Shown here: in pieces, positions 34,669-43,658 of the stretch
Position numbering within the stretch: position 1 is the first letter of the stretch
Layout of the letters: every line of letters begins with the position of its first letter
Assembly: GCF_009708215.1 (NCBI RefSeq)
Contig: NZ_CP046175.1
Location: forward strand, 2,666,001 to 2,730,000
Direction: 5' to 3'
Source: Occultella kanbiaonis
GTDB lineage: Bacteria > Actinomycetota > Actinomycetes > Actinomycetales > Beutenbergiaceae
Length of the DNA stretch: 64,000 nucleotides
Notes under the pieces: generated by a model
Seen by the model: the letters and a program-made list of their open reading frames with translations, nothing else
Databases searched by the model: none
Told to the model about the DNA's origin: nothing
Translations under genes and position numbers: made by a program

Positions 34669-37421
34669 GGCCCGGGCGCCGCACGGGCATCGTGACGGCG
34701 CTGACCGTGCTGGCCGTCGCGCTCGGGCTGGCCGCGGGCACGGCCGCGCACGCCGACGCAGCGGGGGAGCTCAGCGCCACCGGCTCGGAGAGCTTCTCGG
34801 ACATCGCCGCCTGTACCGCTCAGGCCGGCACGCTCCTCGTGTCGATCGTCGTGGACGAGTCGCAGAGCCTGCAGTGGACCGACCCGGAGGACCAGCGGGT
34901 CGGCGCGGTGCTCACGGCGCTGGACTCGCTCGAACGTCTCGGCGGTGACACGGAGCTGACGGTCGAGGCGAACCTGGCCGTCTTCGGCAGCGAGTACACC
35001 GAACTCGTCGGCTGGGGCGGCCTCGAGCCCGGTGGCGCCCACGGCGCAGAGCTGCGCACTGCCGCTCAGGACCAGCTTCCGGAGCGGGACGGCGCGAACC
35101 TCACGGACTATCGCGAGGCACTCTCGGGAGCCCAGTCCTCGCTCGCCGCCCGCAGCGCCGAGGTCGGTGGGGCCACCTGCAAGATGATGCTGTGGCTCAC
35201 CGACGGGCGCCTCGACGTGGACGGCCGGGGCGACCGGCCGGCCACCGACGCGGCCCGGGAACAGATCTGCGCGCCGGGCGGGATCATCGACGGGGTACGG
35301 GCCGACGGTGTCGCGGTCATCGCGATGGGCCTGATGACCGCGCAGGGCCAGGGCGCGGTCGACCAGATCGACCGGGACCGTTTCCAAGCCCTCGCCGAGG
35401 GCAGCGCCGGGTCCGAGGTCTGCGGCACCAGCCCGGTGCCCGCGAACGTGACCAACGGCGCGTTCATGACGGCCGACGACGCGAGCCTGCTGAACCGGCT
35501 GTTCGCCCAGATGGGCGCGCTCCTGGAGGGTGGCACGCCCGCGCAGTCGCAGGAGTGCCCCGGCCCCGGCTGCGTCGACGGTCGGCTGCCGGTACCGGTG
35601 GACCCCGGCGTGGGCGGGTTCCGGCTCGTGGTCGAGTCCGCCGCCGGTGCTCCCGCGCTCCAGCTGGCCGCGCCGGACGGCACCGTCGTGACCCTGGACG
35701 CACCCGTCACCGAGGCGCCGGGCGCGACCGTGAGCCTGCTCAAGGGCGGGACGCTGAGCACGGTCGACGTCGCGATCACGGATGCGGCGGCGGGCGTCGG
35801 CACCTGGACCCTGGTCACCGACCCGAACGCCGTCACGGTCGTCGACCTGTACTACTTCTGGGGGGTTAGCCTCACGGTCGACGCCCCGGACGGCATCGTG
35901 ATCGGCGAGCCCAGCGAAGTGCGGATCACCGCCCGCGACGCCGCGGGCCAGACGGTCGCCCCCGACGTGTACGGCTCCGTGGACCTGCAGGCAAGTGTCG
36001 ACGGCGTGGCGACCACGTTCTCGCAGGTCGCCGACGGGTGGACCGGCGAGATCACGGTGCCGGCCGATGCCGCAGTCTCATCGCTCGTCGTGGCCGCCCG
36101 GGCCACGGCCGAGACCACCCCGAACGCGATCGCGTTGGGGCCGGTCGCCGCCGAACGCGCCCTCGAGACGGCCTACCCGCCCTCGTTCCCGACCCTCAGC
36201 CCGGCGCGACTGGATCTGGGCAGGCTCGACGGTGCCACCTCCGCCGAGGCGGTCCTGACCCTGACCGGTGCCGACCGCGGTCCGACGCAGGTCTGTTTCG
36301 GTGACGGCACCGTGACCGTGCCCGAGCGGGCGGGGACCGCGTCGCTCGTCGCGGGCGAGGAGTGCATCGAGCTGGAGGCCGGAGCCACCCTCGACGTGCC
36401 CGTCACCCTCACCACGGCCGACCAGGCCGACGGCCGGGTCGACGGGCTCCTGCCGGTCGAGCTGCATGGCGTGGACCCCGGCGACCCGATCACGCTCGAG
36501 GTGCCGGTCACGGCCACGATGGTGCGCCCGGTGGACGCGGCCACCCGGAACTGGCTCGTCGCCGTCCTCGTGCTCGCGGCCCTCCTGTTCGCCTATACGG
36601 CACTGGTCGTGACCAGGCGCATCGCCGGCCGGTTCGACCTGAGCCCGTTCGCGCGCTACGTCGCCGCGCCGATCACGCTGACCGCGCGCGGGCCGGAGCG
36701 CCGGGACGGTGCCACCAGGATCCTCGGGCCGGAGGAGTTCCGCGGCCTCGGTGCCAGCGGCAGGCCGACCGGCTTCACGGCCGGCACGGCGCGCCACTGG
36801 GTGCACCGCCCGCGGAACCCGTTCGCCGAGGCCCAGGCCCTCGTGGCCGGGACCGGTTCGGAGGTGCCGATCACGCAGCGGCCCACCGGGCACCGTGATC
36901 CGAAGGTCCGGTTCACCGACTTCCCGGGCTCCACCGGGTTCGTGATCCTCACCGACCGGCCCGAGCCCGGCGCGCCGGCGGACACGATCCGCGGCACGCT
37001 GGTCATGGTGATCGACCCGGGCAAGACCGCGAGCGTCGCGCAGATCCTGCCCGACCGGCTGGCCGAGCTCGGCCGCGTCACCTGGGGCAAGGAGATCGAG
37101 CGCGCGCACAAGGCCTGGTCGGCGCCGACCCCGTCCGCTCCGGCGGACGCCGGAACGGCGGGCGGCCCACCCGGCGCACCGGGTGTCCCCGGCGGCTCAC
37201 CTGCGGCCCGCCCCGGATCCGGGCCGGGCGCGGACCCCGGCAGCGTCGGCGGGCCGCCGCCACCGCGCCGCGGGGTGGCGACCCAGCCGTCGGCGCCCCC
37301 ACCGCCGCGTCGCGACGGGCCACCCCCGAGCAGAACCGGCCACCCGCCGTCGCCCACCGTGGCACCGCCACCCCGCCGGACCGACGGCGGGATGCCACCG
37401 CCACCACCGCCACGCCGGTAG
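34662..37421 (+). CDS. secreted/membrane vWA-domain protein with proline-arginine tail
   Basis: This 919-residue type I membrane protein has a signal peptide (residues about 8-35) and a von Willebrand A domain with an intact MIDAS start near residue 64 (VVDESQS). Beta-rich regions follow, then a single TM near 630-650 (NWLVAVLVLAALLFAYTALVV region). The cytoplasmic part of about 270 residues ends in a Pro/Arg tail with repeated PPPPRR units. The start is a GTG at 34662, with GGAGG 7 nt upstream. The extracellular vWA domain probably binds a protein ligand through a metal ion. The internal tail could dock the tubulin-like protein encoded next. Function is unknown. Confidence 0.88.
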   Translation: MVRPGRRTGIVTALTVLAVALGLAAGTAAHADAAGELSATGSESFSDIAACTAQAGTLLVSIVVDESQSLQWTDPEDQRVGAVLTALDSLERLGGDTELTVEANLAVFGSEYTELVGWGGLEPGGAHGAELRTAAQDQLPERDGANLTDYREALSGAQSSLAARSAEVGGATCKMMLWLTDGRLDVDGRGDRPATDAAREQICAPGGIIDGVRADGVAVIAMGLMTAQGQGAVDQIDRDRFQALAEGSAGSEVCGTSPVPANVTNGAFMTADDASLLNRLFAQMGALLEGGTPAQSQECPGPGCVDGRLPVPVDPGVGGFRLVVESAAGAPALQLAAPDGTVVTLDAPVTEAPGATVSLLKGGTLSTVDVAITDAAAGVGTWTLVTDPNAVTVVDLYYFWGVSLTVDAPDGIVIGEPSEVRITARDAAGQTVAPDVYGSVDLQASVDGVATTFSQVADGWTGEITVPADAAVSSLVVAARATAETTPNAIALGPVAAERALETAYPPSFPTLSPARLDLGRLDGATSAEAVLTLTGADRGPTQVCFGDGTVTVPERAGTASLVAGEECIELEAGATLDVPVTLTTADQADGRVDGLLPVELHGVDPGDPITLEVPVTATMVRPVDAATRNWLVAVLVLAALLFAYTALVVTRRIAGRFDLSPFARYVAAPITLTARGPERRDGATRILGPEEFRGLGASGRPTGFTAGTARHWVHRPRNPFAEAQALVAGTGSEVPITQRPTGHRDPKVRFTDFPGSTGFVILTDRPEPGAPADTIRGTLVMVIDPGKTASVAQILPDRLAELGRVTWGKEIERAHKAWSAPTPSAPADAGTAGGPPGAPGVPGGSPAARPGSGPGADPGSVGGPPPPRRGVATQPSAPPPPRRDGPPPSRTGHPPSPTVAPPPRRTDGGMPPPPPPRR

Positions 37422-37466
37422 CGCTCAACAGACCACACGCCCACCCACTCCCATCGAGGAACTCAC

Positions 37467-40400
37467 ATGCTTCGTCCCTTTCTGCTCGTCGGCGTCGGCG
37501 GCTCAGGTGGCAAGACCCTGCGCGTCATCCGTGAGGACCTCAGCCGGCGGTTGTTGCAGGCCGGCTGGACCGAGGGCATCCCCAGCGCCTGGCAGTTCCT
37601 GCACATCGACGTCCCGACCACCGCGGACGGGAACGAGCGGGACCTCCCGGAGCAGCTGCCGGAGCGGTCCTACCAGGGCCTGGTCGGCTCGGGCATCGAC
37701 TACCGGACCCTGGACGACTCCCTGATCCAGTCCGCGGGCACCCACGCCCGGGACGCGCTCGGGGGTTGGCGGCCGGACCCGGACAAGGTCCACGTGCCCG
37801 CCAGCAAGGGCGCCGGGCAGTATCGCGCGCTCGGGCGCACCATCGCGCTGTCCCAGCTCAAGCGCATCGCGACGGCGGTCCGCGAGGCCCGCCGCCAGCT
37901 CACCGGGGCGGAGGTCACCAGCGAGCTGCAGCGACTCAGCGAGGCACTCGGTTCACCGTCGCGCACGGTCGCGGACGACCCGCAGGTCATCGTCATCGCC
38001 TCGATCGCCGGTGGCAGTGGCTCCGGTGCCGTCCTGGACGTGTGCGACGTGATCCGCTCGCTCGGGGACAAGTGGGCGAACGAGTCCGTGGGCATCCTGT
38101 ACTGCCCGGACGTGTTCGACGACCTCGACGAGGGACTGCGCCGCGGCGTGCGGCCGAACTCGCTCGGCGCGCTGGCCGAGCTGATGAGTGGCTACTGGAG
38201 CGTCGAAGGCCCCAGCGAGAGCACCAGCGAGATGTTCCAGGCCGCCGGGATCTCCACCGGCTCGAGCCGGCGGCTCGGGCCACGGTTCCCGTTCCTGGTG
38301 GGTGCCCGGAACGAGCACGTCACCTACAAGACACAGAACGACGTGTACCGGGCGATGGGCCGGTCCATCGCGTCCTGGGTGGCCAGCTCCAGCCTGCAGG
38401 ACAGGCTCTCGGCCTACACCCAGGCCCAGTGGGCCTCCACGGCCCAGGCCGTCACCGATCACCTGCGGCTGCACCCGGGCGGCACCGAGACGCCGTTCAC
38501 CGCCCTCGGCTCGGCCCGGGTGGGCCTGGGACGCGACCGGTTCCGGGACTACGCCTCCGAGCACCTGGCGCGCTCCGTCGTCGAGCTCGTGCTCAACCGG
38601 CACGAGGTGCTGCGCAGCCGTGAGGACGAGCGTCCCCCGCGGCAGCTGATCCAGGAGCAGGCCACGAACGCGTTCGGCGCGTACCTCGCCGAGACCGGGC
38701 TCGACGAACGCGGGGAGGAGCGCAACGACATCATCGAGGCGCTGCAGCGCGGTGACGATGTCAAGGCCGCCGGCAACCAGCTCACCGCCGAGGTCATGGA
38801 CGTGCTCCGGGTCGCAGCCGGCGGCAAGGGCTTCGCAACCGACGACGTGCGGATCAGGATCCGGCAGGCGGTGGTGGACCGGCGCGGTCAGTTCGCGGCC
38901 CAGATGCGCGGCGTGCGCACGCAGCGCTCCCGCGAATGGGTCGACGCCATCCAGGTCCGCGTCGTCGACGTCACCGCGGACGCCGTGGCCAAGCACGGGG
39001 GACCGGTGGCCGGGGCGATGCTGAAGCGGCTCGTCGCCGAGCTGGAGGAGGTCGGTCGCGAGCTGCGCAGCGAGGCCGACCACCGGCGCCGCTGGGCTGC
39101 GGACCTGGACTCGGAGATCAGCCGGGTTCTCGGCTCGAACCGCAACGTGACCGAGCAGGAGGTCGAGTCGGCGGTGGACCGGGCCGTGCAGACGCTGGAG
39201 TGGGAACAGGAGGCCGAGGTCCGCGAGATGGCGGTCGGGCTCGTGGCCGACCTCTCGAAGGGTCTGCTCCAGCCGCTCACCGAGGCGGTCGACCACGGCG
39301 TGGAGTCCCTCGGCACGGACGTGGCCAGCGGCTTGGACGGTCGCGGGTCGGTCGTCTCCACCTGGCCCTCCGGGGACGTGATCCCGTCACGGCTCAAGCC
39401 GGGGCCGAACGAGTTCCTGCTCGAGGACGTCGAGACGTTCCCGACGACCCTGCGTGCCCTGATCACCCGGACCGTCGGCCTGGAGTTCGAGCGCGAGGCA
39501 CGTGGCGTGGCCGAGCGGCAGATCCTCACCGGGCGCAAGGAGGGCGCCCGGCAGAGCCTGCTCCGGCTGGCCCAGCGGTGGGTCCCCTCGGACGCCCAGT
39601 TCCAGCGCGGTTCGTCCGCGGCGCCGGCCCGGGCGGCCGTGTCCATGGCGGTCTCGACCGACGACGTCCTCGGCCGGGCGACCGGGTGGATCCGGGAACC
39701 GGGGACCCCGATCGGCGGCTACATGCAGGAAGGGCTGCGGTCCTACCTCTCCGAGGACGGTGTCTCGCCCAAGGAGCACGCGGACCGGCTGGCGCGGTTC
39801 GAGGGGCAGTTCGTCGCCGCCCTGAACGCCGGGTCACCGCTGGTCCGGGTCAACACCGCCGTCCTCACCCGGGTGCACAACCGGGAGATCCAGTACTCGC
39901 GGCAGTTCAGTGAGATCCCACTGCCCGAGAAGTCCGCGGCACGGCAACGACTCATCAACGTCCTCGAGGCGCGCAAACAGTTCGGGCCCGCTGTCGAGCA
40001 GGCGTTCTCGGACACCGAGGCCGCCTTCATCGACATCTTCACCGTGCTGGCCGAGCCCTACGAGCCGGTGGTCTTCGACAGCCTGATGCGCCCGATCGCC
40101 AGCGACTGGGGGAGCAAGAAGGCCACCTTCGCCGACCGCGAGGAGTTCTGGCGCTGGCGTCGGGCGCGCCCGCTCGGCGAGGCGGTGCCGATGCACCCGA
40201 TCACGCTCGCGGCGATGGTCCGCGGCTACTTCGTCGCGGCCCTGCTCAAGCAGGTGCAGCCGTCCCCCGTGCGGTTGTACGTGCCGGCCGGCTCCGCCGG
40301 GGCGGCGGGTTGGCTCGCCTTCGAGGACCCACTGCTGGTCGGGGACGGGCGGGGCGCCGAGGCGCTGCCGCAGATCCTCGAGTCGCTCTCGCTGACGCTC

Positions 40401-40760
40401 CTGCGCGTGAACGACGAGGAGTCCCTGGCGCCGATGCGCCCGTACTTCCGGCTCCTCGATCTCGGCGAAGGTGCCACGAACGATCTCCCGGCGGACCTGC
40501 GGGATTGGATCCAGGAGGGCCGCCGCGGTCAGGACACGGAGGTCGATGCGTCGATACCGGAGGACCGCCGGGCTGCGGCCAAGGCGGACGTGGAGCGGAT
40601 CGCGAAGGGTTTCAGCCGCCACTTCGACGAGCTCGAGCAGGCGAACGAGCTGCTCGGCTATCCGGGGTCGTTCGATCTGCGGCACCTGATCCGGTCGGCG
40701 CTGCGTGACCTGTACCGGGCGATCGACTCCTTCGTGGACGACGAACGCGAGTTCCTCTGA
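37467..40760 (+). CDS. tubulin-like protein (Tubulin_2 type), 1097 residues
   Basis: The N terminus has a Rossmann-like GTPase start (LLVGVGGSGGKTLRVI, residues 7-21). A glycine loop at 182-187 (IAGGSGSGAVLD) corresponds to the tubulin/FtsZ signature GGGTGSG, so residues 1 to about 350 form a tubulin-like GTPase domain. The remaining 700 residues are mostly helical with coiled-coil-like stretches (AELEEVGRELRSEADHRRRW; EQEVESAVDRAVQTLEWEQE). They are unlike FtsZ, TubZ or BtubA. No signal or TM is present. GAGGA lies 6 nt before the ATG. The C terminus ends DEREFL. Coupled translation with the next gene (TGATG) suggests a complex. Whether it polymerises is unknown. Confidence 0.85.
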   Translation: MLRPFLLVGVGGSGGKTLRVIREDLSRRLLQAGWTEGIPSAWQFLHIDVPTTADGNERDLPEQLPERSYQGLVGSGIDYRTLDDSLIQSAGTHARDALGGWRPDPDKVHVPASKGAGQYRALGRTIALSQLKRIATAVREARRQLTGAEVTSELQRLSEALGSPSRTVADDPQVIVIASIAGGSGSGAVLDVCDVIRSLGDKWANESVGILYCPDVFDDLDEGLRRGVRPNSLGALAELMSGYWSVEGPSESTSEMFQAAGISTGSSRRLGPRFPFLVGARNEHVTYKTQNDVYRAMGRSIASWVASSSLQDRLSAYTQAQWASTAQAVTDHLRLHPGGTETPFTALGSARVGLGRDRFRDYASEHLARSVVELVLNRHEVLRSREDERPPRQLIQEQATNAFGAYLAETGLDERGEERNDIIEALQRGDDVKAAGNQLTAEVMDVLRVAAGGKGFATDDVRIRIRQAVVDRRGQFAAQMRGVRTQRSREWVDAIQVRVVDVTADAVAKHGGPVAGAMLKRLVAELEEVGRELRSEADHRRRWAADLDSEISRVLGSNRNVTEQEVESAVDRAVQTLEWEQEAEVREMAVGLVADLSKGLLQPLTEAVDHGVESLGTDVASGLDGRGSVVSTWPSGDVIPSRLKPGPNEFLLEDVETFPTTLRALITRTVGLEFEREARGVAERQILTGRKEGARQSLLRLAQRWVPSDAQFQRGSSAAPARAAVSMAVSTDDVLGRATGWIREPGTPIGGYMQEGLRSYLSEDGVSPKEHADRLARFEGQFVAALNAGSPLVRVNTAVLTRVHNREIQYSRQFSEIPLPEKSAARQRLINVLEARKQFGPAVEQAFSDTEAAFIDIFTVLAEPYEPVVFDSLMRPIASDWGSKKATFADREEFWRWRRARPLGEAVPMHPITLAAMVRGYFVAALLKQVQPSPVRLYVPAGSAGAAGWLAFEDPLLVGDGRGAEALPQILESLSLTLLRVNDEESLAPMRPYFRLLDLGEGATNDLPADLRDWIQEGRRGQDTEVDASIPEDRRAAAKADVERIAKGFSRHFDELEQANELLGYPGSFDLRHLIRSALRDLYRAIDSFVDDEREFL

Positions 40761-43645
40761 TGGAGAGCGCCTCGGTCATCATCGCCGGCGGCCGGCCCGC
40801 GCAGGACGTCCGTTCCCTCGTCGCCGTCTGGACGAAGCAGGGGATCACGGGTGCGTCGCTGTGGGTGGACCCCGTCGATGTGATCGAGGCGCCGCCGGAG
40901 CCGGTGCATGTGACGGCGGTGCTCGTCGATCGCGACGGTGAGCACCGGGTCGATCTGTTCGCCCACCTCGGCCGGTTCCGGCTCGACCTGGTCCGGGTTG
41001 CCGTCGCGCAGTTCGCGGTGACCGAGGACGCGGTCTCGGCCGAGGTCACGGACCTCGGCCAGGAGGTCGGTGCCACGATCGAGCGGGCGCTGCCGCGGGA
41101 CCCCTCCGGGCGCATCATGACCCGGCTGCACCGTACGGTCGTGGTGATCCCGGCCTCCGGTGTGACCGGGCTGCCCAGCGAGATCCTCGCACCCAGGTGG
41201 GAGGCGAACGTGGTGATCTCGCCCGAGGACCGGCCCGACCTGGACCGGATGTCCATCTACGTCCGAGCCTCGGAGAACTACGCGGGCCATGCCGCAGCGG
41301 CGGTCTCGGTGGCCGCAGGCATCCTGCGCGGGATCCCGGGCGGGGCGTTCGACAAGGTCACCACCGACTCGTCGTCGAACCCGGACGACGTCGTCGTGGC
41401 GAGGCTCTCGATCCGCTCGGTCGTGGGCGAGGGAGTCGTGGATGTCCTGGCCCGCAAGGCGCTCGAGCCCGTGACTCTCGGCCCGGACGGGCCCGGACGC
41501 GTGGTCACCTGGGCGGCGCCGGCGAGCGAACCCGACCTCATCGCGCGTCGCGCAGCGCAGTCGGTGCTGGCCGCGCCGGAGTGGGCGGCGCAGGCGCCAC
41601 CCGAGGGGGATGCCCCCGAGCGCACCAGGGAGGGGTTCCGCAGCGCGGTCGGCCGAGCCGCCCGGTTCAACCTGCGAACCGTCGGTGCGGTTGCCGCGTG
41701 GACGGCGAACAGCAGCCGGACCAGCCTCGAACGGTCGGCCACGGAACATCTGGTCGGCCGCGGATCGGGCGTGCTGGTCACGGTCGGACCGCGGGCCGTC
41801 GACAACGCCGAGGCCGTCGCGCGGGACGCCATCGATTCTGCTCGACGCACGATGGACGACGAGATCGCCTACGAGGCGACCCGTGGCACCCCGCCTCCCG
41901 CCAGCACGTGGGTCACCCTGCGGAACCTCGCCTTCGGCCTGGCGGACGGTGGCCCGATCCCCGGCATGGAGTCCCCGACCCAGACCGGCGTGCGCGAGGT
42001 CCTTCGGCCCGGTGACGTCGTGCCCGCGCCCGGCGCCGCGTTCCGCACCCGGGACGGGGCTCTGATCGGCGCCCTGGACGTCCATGACCTGCGTGCCCAC
42101 CGGCTCGACCTGGCCGGGGAACGGCAGGCCCGGGAAGCCGAGCTGATCCGACTGCAGGAGGTCCGGGCCATCCGGGCCGCCGAGCGAGCCAACGCCCCGG
42201 CGGCGCCACCCCCGCAGCCGGGCCCGACGCCGTCGCCCGATCAGGCTCCCGAGCCAACTGCCGAGCACGAGGACGCCCGCCTGGCCGAGGCTCTCGCCGG
42301 CGCCGAGAGGGCCGTCCGGGAGACCCGCGTCGTCGAGGCGGACTTCGCCCGCTGGCGCGCTCAGAACGACCGCAGTGTGATGTCACGGGTCGGCGAGGAC
42401 GTCGCCAAGCGCCTCGACGAGCTCGAAGTGAGCCGCCAGCGGTTCCTCGACCGGCGCGACGACGTGACGGCGCCCGCGACCGAGGCGCTCGACCGGGCCA
42501 AGCGTGGACTGCTCCGGCAGTGGCGGTGGACCCTCGTCATCGCCGCGCTGGTCATCGCCGGCGTCTGGATCTGGGCCACGCAGGTCGACGGGGCGCCCGA
42601 CTGGTCCGCCTACGCGTGGATCACCGTCGGGGTCGTGGTGCTCACGTTGGTGGTCTTGATCGGCTTCAACCACGCGTTCTACAAGGCCTTCCGGCACTAC
42701 GAGTGGGAGGTCGCGAACGTGCTGGCCCGGCAGCGACGGGACGCCGCCCTGTTCTTGTGGGAGGGCAAGCAGCTCGCCCGGCTGCGCCTGCTCTTCGCCG
42801 GGTGGCGCGCCTGGGCCCGCGTCATCAGCGAGGTGGTCCACCGCCCGTGGGAACCCACCGAGGCCGTGTACGAGGACCTCACCGACGACGTGATCGAACG
42901 GTTCCCTGCGGCGATGGCGGTGGCGCGCCAGGAGGAGGAGCAGGTCGACATCAGCACCCGCCTGCTCGTCGCGGCCTACCGCGCGGTCTACACCGAGGGG
43001 TGGGCCCAGCAGGCGTTCGCGGAAGCCTACGAGCGCTTCGCGGAGAGGGTCCCGGGCAGCCAGCAGCAGGGTCACCTCGACGTGGACACGGACGTCTCCG
43101 GGAGCGACCTGGGTGCGCGCGGGCAACTGATGGAGTTCTGGGGATCGGGGGAGGCCCGCGCCTTCCTCGGTGAGGAGCGGACCAGGCGCCTGCGGCAGCT
43201 CAGCAATGACGGCGAGCTCGACCTCCCGCACCGCAGGGTGGGCCGGGTCGGGAAGTACTCCGATGACGTCTGGCAGGAGGAGCCGGCGTTCTTCCTGCCC
43301 ACGACGATCAGCGAGACGACGTTCTCCCACGAGATGTTCACCTCGCCGGCCCGGGCGGCCAACCAGCACTACGTGCAGACCGCGCGCCTCTGGCTGCCGC
43401 AGGTCGCCTACCCCGCGGCCGAACGGATGTCGCTCAACGACAAGGTCGGCCCGACCGTACGGCTCGAGCCCGCCGACGCGGACACCGCGCTGCGCGTCGA
43501 CCTCTCGCCACGACTGCTGCGGCGCGAGGTCGCGCTCTTCACGGCGAAGGAGCCGCAGGGCCGTCGCGCGGCCGTGGACCGGTCCGACCGGCCGTCGGGT
43601 CTGCACGCCGTCGACGGCGCGACGGCGGACCGCGAGTTCCTGTGA
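40760..43645 (+). CDS. large two-TM protein of unknown function, partner of the tubulin-like protein
   Basis: This 961-residue protein is of no family I can name. Residues 1 to about 420 are alpha/beta with no obvious motif. A Pro-rich linker (about 475-500) and a charged helical stretch follow. Two TM segments near 588-607 and 617-636 form a hairpin, and a cytoplasmic C-terminal domain of about 320 residues completes the protein. Both termini should therefore be cytoplasmic. The ATG overlaps the preceding TGA by 1 nt. The last residues, ADREFL, repeat the ending of the tubulin-like protein (DEREFL). It may anchor or organise that protein at the membrane. This is inference from synteny and topology. 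Confidence 0.8.
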   Translation: MESASVIIAGGRPAQDVRSLVAVWTKQGITGASLWVDPVDVIEAPPEPVHVTAVLVDRDGEHRVDLFAHLGRFRLDLVRVAVAQFAVTEDAVSAEVTDLGQEVGATIERALPRDPSGRIMTRLHRTVVVIPASGVTGLPSEILAPRWEANVVISPEDRPDLDRMSIYVRASENYAGHAAAAVSVAAGILRGIPGGAFDKVTTDSSSNPDDVVVARLSIRSVVGEGVVDVLARKALEPVTLGPDGPGRVVTWAAPASEPDLIARRAAQSVLAAPEWAAQAPPEGDAPERTREGFRSAVGRAARFNLRTVGAVAAWTANSSRTSLERSATEHLVGRGSGVLVTVGPRAVDNAEAVARDAIDSARRTMDDEIAYEATRGTPPPASTWVTLRNLAFGLADGGPIPGMESPTQTGVREVLRPGDVVPAPGAAFRTRDGALIGALDVHDLRAHRLDLAGERQAREAELIRLQEVRAIRAAERANAPAAPPPQPGPTPSPDQAPEPTAEHEDARLAEALAGAERAVRETRVVEADFARWRAQNDRSVMSRVGEDVAKRLDELEVSRQRFLDRRDDVTAPATEALDRAKRGLLRQWRWTLVIAALVIAGVWIWATQVDGAPDWSAYAWITVGVVVLTLVVLIGFNHAFYKAFRHYEWEVANVLARQRRDAALFLWEGKQLARLRLLFAGWRAWARVISEVVHRPWEPTEAVYEDLTDDVIERFPAAMAVARQEEEQVDISTRLLVAAYRAVYTEGWAQQAFAEAYERFAERVPGSQQQGHLDVDTDVSGSDLGARGQLMEFWGSGEARAFLGEERTRRLRQLSNDGELDLPHRRVGRVGKYSDDVWQEEPAFFLPTTISETTFSHEMFTSPARAANQHYVQTARLWLPQVAYPAAERMSLNDKVGPTVRLEPADADTALRVDLSPRLLRREVALFTAKEPQGRRAAVDRSDRPSGLHAVDGATADREFL

Positions 43646-43658
43646 GATCGGCCGGCGC

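Noticed and set aside
33260-43645. Treating the divergent HNH nuclease as part of the vWA/tubulin-like system
   Set aside because: It is on the opposite strand with a separate promoter region and is a common stand-alone secreted nuclease type. Only comparative genomics could show a link.
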